From contig CANJKZ010000172.1 of the NCBI GenBank assembly GCA_947471745.1, positions 3,700,001 through 3,764,000 on the forward strand: a DNA stretch of 64,000 nt. Reading direction: 5' to 3'. How positions within the stretch are numbered: the first letter of the stretch is position 1; each line of letters begins with the position of its first letter. The notes under the pieces are model-generated. The model saw only the letters and a program-made list of their open reading frames with translations. It had not been told where the DNA came from and searched no databases. The position numbers and the translations under genes are program-made. Positions 20,541 through 31,100 of this stretch are shown here, piece after piece. The stretch comes from Closterium sp. Naga37s-1 (Eukaryota; Streptophyta; Zygnematophyceae; Desmidiales; Closteriaceae).

Positions 20541-23500
20541 ATGGCTTCTGCTGCTGCCAACAATGTCGCTCACTCTCTCAAGGCAAGGCCACTGCTCTTT
20601 TACGACGTCAGCACACGCTGTTCTAGAGTCCATGCTCCGTTTTTATGCCGTTTATTTCTAGTCGACATAATCCCAGCAAATTTCGTGGGTGAGCACTGCG
20701 CACACCCGACACGTGTTTCTCTTTTCTTTTCTTTTATTTGTTCTCTCGGCGCACGTCGTGCTCGTGCGCGTCGTTCCCATGCGCGGCGTGCAGGCGGTGG
20801 TGGGGTTCATCGGGCTGGGCAACATGGGAGCGTGCATGGCGGCCAACGTTCTCCGCCACAACTACCCGCTCGCCGTCTTCGACAGGTCGCCCGCCTCTCC
20901 CCGTTTCTCTCGGCCTCTCCCCACCGCTCTCCTCCTTGCTCCGCCTCTCGCCTGGTCCCGTTTCTCCCGGCCTTTCCCTCCTAATCAATGCCTACCATGC
21001 TTAACGCCTCGTGTCTCGCGCTCGTCCGCCCTCATTGGTACGCCGCTGCTCTCTTCGTCCTGTGCCCCAGCAGGAACGAGGCAGCCATGGCGTCGCTGGT
21101 GCAGCAGGGCGCGCAACCAGCGGACTCGCCTGCAGACCTGGCCTCCAAAGCGGATGTGATTATAACGATGCTGCCCACGCCAGCTATTGTGAGATGCCGG
21201 GGCTTGTTGATGTTAACGGTGCCTCCAGTCCAGCTTGCCGCTACCACACAGTTGCTATGCTCCTGCCTCTGTCTGTCTCACCAAACCCAACATTATCCCA
21301 TGGCTCTCCCGAGCACAGCCTTGCATGCTCCTGTTCTCGTGGGGCGTGAAGTCGCCTTTTGCACGCTCAAACGTCTTTTCAAAGTCGCAACCTTCTTTGC
21401 AACTCTCGTCCTTCCCGACCCTCGTTTCCGGCACGCTTTACCTTCCTCTTTCCCGCTGCACCCTGCTCGCAGGTGCTAGATGTATACACGGGCCCGAGTG
21501 GCGTGCTCACAGCATCAACCACCGCCCCATCCACTCCCTCCTCCTCCACTCCTCCCCCTTCATCCACTCCTTCCTCCTCCCGCTCCTCCTCCCCCTCCGC
21601 CTCCACCCCTTCTCCCTCCTCTCCTCTCCCCTCCTCCCCCTCTTCCTCCGCGCCTCTCTCCTCCACACACACCATCAGGCCGCATCTGCTCATCGATGCG
21701 TCCACTGTGGACCCTGCCACGTGTCACGCCCTCGCAGCTGCCGTGCAAGCATGCCACGTGGCGCCCAGCGCACTGCACTCGCTGCAAGGTGGGTGGGCGC
21801 AGAGGGACATGTGAGTCACTCTGCTCTGCACTAGCTGCTGACTCACTAGTCGGCCTGACAGGGCGGTTGCCGTGTGTGCATGCCGCGTGGGTGCTGTTCT
21901 CAATCTGACTTCACACATCGGTACCCACGTTCACATCACAGCAATATTCTCGGTCCACCTCTTCCTAATCGCCCAATTCCCCTCGCAACCCCCAATTTTC
22001 GTCCCGCATTCCCCTCATTCCGCATTCTTCTGTATTTCCCCGCGATTCCAATCCCTGCTGCTGCGCTGCCCCGAGCGCAGGTCCCCCCTTGGTAGTGGAC
22101 GCACCAGTGTCAGGAGGTGTGGTTGGCGCCAAGGCAGGCACACTCACCTTCATGGTGCGATGCACATGCCCGTTACGTTCTCCATGGGTGGACTTGGTTG
22201 TTTAGGCTGCTGCTCCTGAGTCCGGCTCGTGATCTCTCCCTCCTGCCTTGCGTCCTGCTCGAATGTGACATGGTCTGTAGCACACAAATGGACCCAATTG
22301 TAGCATGCCTAATGTGTGCACCTTTCCCTGTGCCCCTCCTGCACCCTCCTCTCCTCCTCCTCCTCTCCTCTCCTCCCCTCTCCTCTTCTCCTCCTCTCCT
22401 CTCCCGTTTCCCCCCTCCCCTCCTCCCCTCCTCCCCGCCCTCTCCTCTTCTGCACCTCTCTCCCCTCCACTCTACACCAGGTGGGAGGCACGGCAGCAGC
22501 GTTCGCCATGGCGGAGCCGCTGCTGGCAGCCATGGGCTCTCGCTCGCTGCACTGCGGGCCCTCTGGATCCGGCTCGGTGAGACAGCTATTGGGATGCATG
22601 GCGTTGTGCCGTGTGCCATTTTTTTCTCCGGTTCTTGGAGCGATGCATTCGGATCTCCATGTGCCATGCACCTCACAATCACCTCATCATGCATCCACCG
22701 TGCACCACCATCCATCCATCCATCCATCCATCCATCCATCCATCCATCCATCCATCCATCCATCCATCCATCCATCCATCCATCCATCCATCCATCCATC
22801 CATCCATCCATCCATCCATCCATCCATCCATCCATCCATCCCTGCAGGCGGCCAAGCTATGCAACAACCTGGCTCTGGCCATCCAAATGGCGTCAGTCTC
22901 CGAGGCCCTCGCTCTGGGGCAGCGCCTGGGCCTCTCTCCCGCGCTGCTCTCCGCCATCTTCAACTCCTCCTCCGCCCAGTGCTGGTCCAGGTGGGAGGAC
23001 GGTGCACCCATGCTGCTCCACACTGGGTGATGCTGCTCTCATGGTCTTTGACTCGACTCAACTGGCTCGCACTAACCTGCAGCTAGTGCTCATGTTTCGC
23101 ACCTGATGATGTTGGCCTCGTCTCACTAATGCTGGACCAGGTGGGGCACGGCACACCCATGCTGCTCTCATGGGCCCATACTGATCTCATTCACCTGAAA
23201 CTAGTGTCCATTTCTCGCAACTAATGTTGTCCTCGTGCCCGCCTTCAACTCATCCATCCAAACATGATGCTGAAAGTGCTGCAAATACTAACTCCAGTCC
23301 ACCCTTTCCCCTCTCGTCTTCCTTGTCGTTTTTTATTTCTGCAACATCGCACCGCCGTTGCTCCCCATCACTCCACCATGGTGGCATGCCACGGGGCATC
23401 AGTGAGGTGTACAACCCGGCACCGGGCGTGATGCAGGGCGTGCCCTCTGCTCGCCACTACCAGGGCGGCTTCTCCAATGCCCTCATGGTCTGTGCTGCTG

Positions 23501-24337
23501 TGGGCGGTGTGTGTGTGGCGATGTGATCGTGTGTGTGATGCTGGCATGGCATGACATGTTGCTTCTCTTCCTAGGCACGTATCTGTGTTGCCAGAGTGTT
23601 ACGTTCTGCCAGACTTGTCTGCACTGAGAAAGGCAGTGGACAAGTGTGAGCAGCGACGCGTATTCAATGGTTGATGCTCAACTGCACGTCTTTATCGTTT
23701 TCTTTTGTAAACAAATTCATAGCATTCCCTTCGCCCCATTCTCTTCCCCGCTGGTCATTCTTGTCTCCCCAACTGCCCCTGCTCCATCTCCATCCCTCCA
23801 GGTCCTTCTTTCCACGCACAACCTTCCTCCAGACTTTCCTAAATTCCCAGTCGCTTCCCCCCGCCGTCTCTGCTCCGGCTCTTCCCTTGCAACCCCACCC
23901 CCCACGCTGCCTGCTTCCGCCCCGTTCCCCTCAGAGCAAGGACCTGGGTCTGGCAGTGGCAGCAGCACAGGCGGCAGGGGCGCCGGTTCCACTGGGGACG
24001 AACGTCATGGCCATGTGAGACCTGGGCAGATGGGATGCTTCCCCGGGGGCTGGTGTGTGAAGGCGCATGGATTTTATGATGTAAATTGCTGAGGGATCAC
24101 ACCACACATATTAAAAAATAAATTCGGGATGGTGTTTGTTTGGGAGATGCACCTGTAAGATTGTGCTTTTCAGGCTCTGCCAAGCGGTGATCTGGTCACA
24201 GCGTTTCAGTGCATGACCACTCACTGTTGATGTTCTTATTCAGGTATGCTGACATGGTGAGGGCGGGAGTGGCAGCCGAAGATTTCTCCAGCATTTACAA
24301 GCATACTTACGGCGGTCAGCCCGTGGAGACAAAATGA
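20541..24337 (+). CDS. 3-hydroxyisobutyrate dehydrogenase (HIBADH-like), 10 exons
   Basis: NAD-dependent beta-hydroxyacid dehydrogenase oxidising 3-hydroxyisobutyrate to methylmalonate semialdehyde in valine breakdown, normally mitochondrial. Exons: 20541-20582, 20794-20885, 21074-21188 (or from 21071), 21473-21788, 22081-22154, 22481-22576, 22848-22990, 23403-23487, 23935-24014, 24244-24337, 378 residues. Visible: dinucleotide motif GFIGLGNMG (about 18-26), [30 protein letters not shown], catalytic Lys in AAKLCNNLA (about 248), [13 protein letters not shown], and [10 protein letters not shown]. Exon 1 joins exon 2 in phase only through a strong GC donor (AAG|GCAAGG), leaving a short N-terminus; a longer targeted N-terminus may be missed. 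The exon 3 acceptor is CAGCAG, giving one-residue variants. Exon 4 carries a Ser/Pro-rich insertion of about 45 residues before IRPHLLID. Confidence 0.87.
22709..22841. repeat. (CATC)n microsatellite in HIBADH intron 6
   Basis: About 33 uninterrupted copies of the tetranucleotide CATC end only a few bases before the CCTGCAG acceptor of exon 7 (exon start 22848), so the repeat serves as the polypyrimidine-like region. Confidence 0.97.
23125..23175 (+). repeat. Diverged copy of HIBADH exon 7-intron 7 junction
   Basis: The junction TGGTCCAG|GTGGGAGGAC and the following CACCCATGCTGCTC (22980-23020) recurs about 145 bp downstream as TGGACCAG|GTGGGGCACG plus CACCCATGCTGCTC. It is a weaker example of the exon-junction duplication seen elsewhere in this window. 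Confidence 0.6.
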
Positions 24338-25157
24338 TGGACGATGGGCATTACAGTAACATGAACTGTCACATGTAGATCACGTGCATTCGAATGTGGA
24401 ACCGAAGGAGCGTGGAAGGAACGGAATTGTATCTATTCTTGCACCGTAATGTATATATGCATCTATTGTAAATATTATAGTGGCCTTTGTGGATATTTTA
24501 CACACATTTTTTTCCTGGAAACGGCTTGGCATCAATGTTCTTGACCTGGAAAGTAGATGGTAAACATCTAAGCCTGGTTATTTTTGCCATTCGTCATGTC
24601 ATGTCCTTTGAAGTTGGTGAGTATGCATCGCGTTGGTGAGTATGCATCGTGTCCGCAAGAATAGCTTTATGCTGTACTCGTGTTACTTGACTGAAAGTGA
24701 GCAGGCAGCTACGTATCACAGACTCGTCAACGTGGCACGCTACCAATGGTCGTTCACTAATGCGACGTGTCGAATCCTCGTTGTTCGGCGGTGTCAGTTC
24801 AGCCCCCAACCTCGATTCGGGCCAGGGAGTTGTGGAGTCGCACAATTGGAACGACACACGCAATCCCCGATGTTGAGTGTCGCAATTGTCTTTAGTTACC
24901 ACCAAAGGGTTTCGCAGGACTGAACTCGTAAGCCCCTCCCCTCTCAAATATGTTGCCCGAAATACAAACGCTTTGTAAAGTCTCCTCTGCATCGAACATT
25001 GCCGCCTTGCGAAGCGCCAACTTAGCGCAGTCTACTACCACTTCCCGTCGTCGCATCCTCGTGCGCGTCTCGTACCCCTAGTTCTTGACCGCGTGCCGCG
25101 CACTGCACAGCAACGCCAGCAGCAACCGTATGTCGTGACCGACCTTCTTACACCGCC
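24338..25157. other. Spacer between HIBADH and the ABC transporter
   Basis: The HIBADH 3' flank is AT-rich to about 24500. The rest should hold the ABC transporter promoter and 5' UTR. No further gene is seen. Confidence 0.5.
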
Positions 25158-28100
25158 ATGTCGACCCTTCCATCCGCGCTTGCCGTCGCGCAATCGACGA
25201 TGGCGCCTCGGCCAGCTAAGCTAGGCGCCTCTCCCATTCGCCCGACTCGCGACCACTGTTCTCTGCTCTCTTCCCGTCCGATCGCATCATACGCTCGTAA
25301 CGCCGCGTTTCCGCGTTCCCAACGACATATCTCCTGTCCTTCGCACCGTCCCAAGGCGGTCCCTTCCCCCTCGCCTTTCCTCTCCGCTTCCGCCTGTCGC
25401 CTCTTTCCCCCACGCCTCGCCCTTCCTGGCACTTCTTCCCGCCCTGCTGGGGCCCATAGTATCCGCCGCCTCGTGACGTCCGCTAGCGCCGCCGCCGCTG
25501 CGAGCCCCTGGCCGGCTGGAGACGGCCGTCGCGAGAATTCCGGCGCGAATTCCGCCGCAGCAGCCGCTGCCGCCGCACCGGGCGGTCAGGCGGAGGCGGC
25601 GCAAGCTGGCGCCAGCGGTGCGCGGAGCGCAGCGGGACGGCGGAAGGTGTTCGCGTGGGAGGCGGATGCGGGAGCGGACGCGCCGCCGCGGCTACACTCG
25701 TCGTGGGCCACGGCGCCGGCGCCACTGCCGCCGTCGCCTAAGGACTCATCGATTCTGGGGGTAGGGCGCGGCTGGGGACGAGGCGCGGTCCGCCGCGGGC
25801 AGGGTGGGTGGTAGGGAATCGGTTGGATTGTGCGGGCAGGGTTGCGCGCGTGCATCGCCCTCCGTGCACGTCCGCCCTAACGCAGTTCCCTCCAGCGCAA
25901 ACCCCACTATTTACCACCCAACCCCCCACCCCCCCACTCCCCCTCCCCCCTCCTCCTCCCCCTTTACCTTCCCCCAGGTGCTTCCGTACCTGTGCCGCCT
26001 GTGGTCGCTCAACGTGTTCCCCGCTCCCCCACGCCTCCCCCTCTCCCCCACGCCTCCCCCTCTCCCCTTCCCCCTCTCCCCCTCCCCCTCCCCCCCCCCA
26101 GGTGCTGCCGTACCTGTGGCGCCTGGCGGCGGACGACAGGTCGCTGAGGTGGCGCATCCTCGTGGCGCTGCTGCTGCTCATCGCGGGCAAGGTGGGTGGG
26201 GGGAAGGGGAGAGGGGAGAGGGGGGATGCGGGAAGAGGCGAAGGGGGGGAGGGTGCGGGGAAGAGGGGAAAAAGGGAGAGGGGAAAAGGGAAGAGGGGGA
26301 AAGGGGAGAGGGGAAAAGGGGAACGGGGGAAGGAATGTCAAGAGGTCGAAGTGGAAAGAGCTTTGGAGGGGAATTGGGGTAGGTGGTGGTGCGGGGAGAG
26401 GGAGGGGGTGATTACGTTGCAGGGGAGAAAACGAGGAAAGCTGGCAAAAAGCGTGGAAGAAGGAGCATGGTGAAGTGTCGGGGGTGGATAGGGGGAGCTC
26501 GCTTGTAAGGGGATGCTGGTGGCAAGGTATCGGCAGGAGTGGGTGAATGAGAGAGGAGAAGGTGAGTGCAAGTGCGTGCAGCGCATGTACCTCCTCCTCT
26601 CTGTTCCGTGGGCTTGCTTCTCGTGTCGCCTGGCCTCTCTCCTCCTCTCTTGCTCTGAAAAGACGCCTGCTTTCCCTCTCCCTTCCTCCATCTCCCTTAT
26701 CCCACCTCCCCTGACCTCCCCGCCCCCTCCCCCACACGCCCACACCCCTGCAACCGCACACCTCCACACCCCTCCACACCCTCCCACGGGTGGCAGACGG
26801 CGGGGCTAGCGGGGCCGCTGATGTTCAAGCGCGCGCTGGACGCGCTGACCACCGTGCAGGGGCTCACACGCAAGGCCATCATTGCCGCTGTTGCTGCGCT
26901 CGTCGTCTCTGCTGCCTCTAAGGTCAGTCGGTCAGTGCGACTCCTGAGGCGCGTCAAGAGCCCTCAACAGCCACCGTGCAGGGGCTCACATGCAAGGCCA
27001 TCATTGCCGCCGTTGCTGCGCTCGTCGTCTCTGCTGCCTCCAAGGTCAGTCGCTGCGCCTCTTGAGACGAGTCGCAAGGCTCGCTCTCAAGGCTGCCCTC
27101 GCTGCCCTCGTCTTGTCCACTGCGCAAGGTCAGTCCGTCAGTAGTGTGTGCTCGCACACCAGTGCCTGCCAGCTTCTCTCCTGCCACCAGTCCCTCGACT
27201 CTACAATCCACCCAGCCCCCATCTCCCCTTCACGCCTGCCACATATACTGCATACATACACGCACTCACTGCCTGTATATGTGGCGGGCGTGAAGGGGAG
27301 ATGGGGGCTGGGTGGATTGTAGAGTCGAGGGACTGGTGGCGATGGGAGCTGCGCACTCACCGCCGCATATACAGGCAGTGAATGCGTAGCTCTGTGGTCA
27401 CATATCTCCGGCCTATGAAGCAGGCAGCGTGGTCTCGGCACTTCAATCCTCACCCCCCATCCTCACGCCCTCCCATTCACACTGTCCATCTCCCCTTGAT
27501 CGCCCTCCCCCTGAACTCTCAGGCAGTGATTCTTCACGCAACATCATGTTCACGCCCGCGGGGCAGGCTGTAGGGTGTGTATGTGCACGCATGCACGCCA
27601 CAGTGCCTCAATTCACTCACGTTGCCCCTGTCCCCCTGCACATTCACCCCCTGCATCCCCTTCACACTCCAGGCAGTGAGTGCGGTGTCCACAGAGCTGC
27701 GCAACATAGTGTTCACGCCGGTGGGGCAGGCGGTGGGGCGGCGGGTGGAGTACCACTTCTTCGCGCACATCCTGGCCATGGACTCCGCGTTCCACCTCGA
27801 CCGCAAGACTGGCGCACTCGCTAGGATCATTGAAAGAGGGAAGCGGTCTATTATCATGATCTTCCGAGCTGTTGGTGAGACGGGGGGGACGAGGAGGGAG
27901 AGGGGTTAGACATGGGGGCAGGGGAAGGGGTAAGGGGGGGGAGGGAGGGAGTTGGGCGTGCAGGGGAATGGAGAAGGGTTGGGAACGGTTAGAACACCTG
28001 CTGCTTCGCGCACATCCTGGCCATGGACTCCGCGTTCCACCTCGACCGCAAGACCGGCACGCTGGCCCGCATCATTGAGCGGGGGAAGCGGTCTATTATT

Positions 28101-31100
28101 ATGATCTTCAGAGCTGTTGGTGAGACATGATGGGACACTGTTGGGGACGCGAAGCGGGTGGTTGGGAAGTGTTGACGTTCATCCCTACTACAGCAGTGGA
28201 TCTTTCCTGCTCTTTCTCCTCCCCTCCCTCTCCTCTCCACTCACCACTCCTTACAACCCTCTTCCTCTCCCCCCCCTCTCTTCCACCCCCCCACTCACCC
28301 TTTACCCCAGTGTTCACATTCATCCCCACGGCGGTGGAGCTGCTACTGGTGTGTGCGCTGCTCTCTCTCTCTGTTCTCCACTCACCACTTCTCCCAACCA
28401 TCTTCCTCTCCCCCTTTCCCCCCCTTGCCAGTGTTCACGTTCATCCCGACGGCAGTGGAGCTGCTGCTGGTGTGTGCGCTGCTCGCAAACCACATATCGC
28501 TGTCCTTTGCGGGCGTCGTGCTGCTCACCTTTGTCGTCTACGTGGCATGGACCGTCGCCCTCACCAAGGCCTCCGTCTCCATCCGTAAAGAGGTGCTTCT
28601 GGGAAATCTGTAGAGTCACTGAAACGTCCGTACGGAGTCACTGATACATTCACTCACCTCACCAAGGCCTCCGTCTCCATCCGCAAAGAGGTGCTGCGAT
28701 GCACGCACATACATGCACATGCACGCACATACATGCACATGCACGCACATACATGCACATGCACGCACATACATGCACATGCACGCACGCACGCACATCC
28801 CAGATCATACCTCCGTATCCCTGCTCATCCGTGTGTCCGTGTGTCCGTGTCATCGTCCCAGATATGCACCATGCTTCTCGTCAAATCAAATCCCACTTCG
28901 CATACCTGAGTGCTCGCTCAGGAATACCTTCAATGCCTTTACTCCCCTCACTCTCGCTCACTCTCCCTCGGCCCCCCTGCCCCATCCTTGCCCCACCTCT
29001 TCCTGCAATCAATCCCGCAGGTGAATCGCCTGGACGGTCTGGCGACAGGCAAGGTGGTGGACGAGCTGCGAAACCACAACTCCAAGCCCGCCTTTCCTCC
29101 ACGTATCCTGCTCTCCCTTCTCGGCCCTCGCTCCTCTCGCCCCTCCCTCCCCGCAGGTGAATCGCCTGGACGGTCTGGCGACAGGCAAGGTGGTGGACGA
29201 GCTGCGAAACCACAACTCCAAGCCCGCCTTTCCTCCACGTATCCTGCTCTCTTTTCTCGGCCCTCGCTCCTCTCGCCCCTCCCTCCCCGCAGGTGAATCG
29301 CCTGGACGGTCTGGCGACAGGCAAGGTGGTGGACGTGCTGCTAAACCACGAGACTGTCGTGCAGGTGAGGCCACAGGGTGAGGCTGGACCGTGCGGTGAG
29401 AGACGGTGAGGAGTGGTGGCGTGGAGTAGGGTTGGCCAGGAGCTTTGTGGGGAAGAGGAGGTTCCAAGAAGGGGAATTGTGGAGAAGGCGGGGAATAGGG
29501 GAGGGTAGGCGACAGCGAACGCCGTCTCCCAATGCTTTGCTGCGTCCCTCCCCCTCTCCCCCCATCTCCCCCCTACACCATTCCTCCGTCTTACCACAAA
29601 AACTCCCCTTCCCCGTCCCCCCCTCCCCGTGGCCATGGCAGTTCAACAACCAGCGCCTGGATCTGATGCACTATGACTCGCTACTGCGGGACTACCAGAG
29701 GGAATCCGTGAGTGCCCCTGCGCCCTCTGCTGCTCTGTGCTCTGTGCCATGTGGGAAGGAGGGTGAGGCTATCCCTCGTGTGCACATGTGCGGGTGTGAC
29801 TATTCTGATCATGCATCACACCACTCCGTACCATGCTGCATCACACCACTCCGTACCATGCTGCATCACACCACTCCGTACCATGCTGCATCACACCACT
29901 CCGTACCATGCTGCATCACACCACTCCGTACCGTGCTGCATCACACCACTACGTACCATCCTGCATCACACCACTACGTACCATCCTGCATCACACCACT
30001 ACGTACCATCCTGCATCACACCACTACGTACCATGCTGCATCACACCACTCCGTACCATGCTGCATCACACCACCCCGTACCAATGCTGCATCACACCAC
30101 TCCGTACCATGCTGCATCACACCACCCCGTACCATGCTGCATCACACCACTCCGTACCATGCTGCATCAAACCACTCCGTACCATGCTGCATCACACCAC
30201 TCCGTACCATGCTGCATCACACCACTCCGTACCATGCTGCATCACACCACTCCGTACCATGCTGCATCACACCACCCTGTACCATGCTGCATCACACCAC
30301 TCCGTACCATGCTGCATCACACCACCCCGTACCATGCTGCATCACACCACTCCGTACCATGCTGCATCACACCACCCCGTACCATGCTGCATCACACCAC
30401 TCCGTACCATGCTGCATCACACCACTCCGTACCATGCTGCATCACACCACCCCGTACCATGCTGCATCACAGCACTCCGTACCATGCTGCATCACACCAC
30501 CCCGTACCATGCTGCATCACACCACTCCGTACCATGCTGCATCACACCACTCCGTACCATGCTGCATCACACCACTCCGTACCATGCTGCATCACACCAC
30601 TCCGTACCATGCTGCATCACACCACTCCGTACCATGCTGCATCACACCACCCTGTACCATGCTGCATCACACCACTCCGTACCATGCTGCATCACACCAC
30701 CCCGTACCATGCTGCATCACACCACTCCGTACCATGCTGCATCACACCACTCCGTACCATGCTGCATCACACCACTCCGTACCATGCTGCATCACACCAC
30801 TCCGTACCATGCTGCATCACACCACTCCGTACCATGCTGCATCACACCACTCCGTACCATGCTGCATCACACCACTCCGTACTATGCTGCATCACACCAC
30901 TCCGTACCATGCTGCATCACACCACTCCGTACCATGCTGCATCACACCACCCTGTACCATGCTGCATCACACCACTCCGTACCATGCTGCATCACACCAC
31001 TCCGTACCATGCTGCATCACACCACTCCGTACCATGCTGCATCACACCACTCCGTACCATGCTGCATCACACCACTCCGTACCATGCTGCATCACACCAC

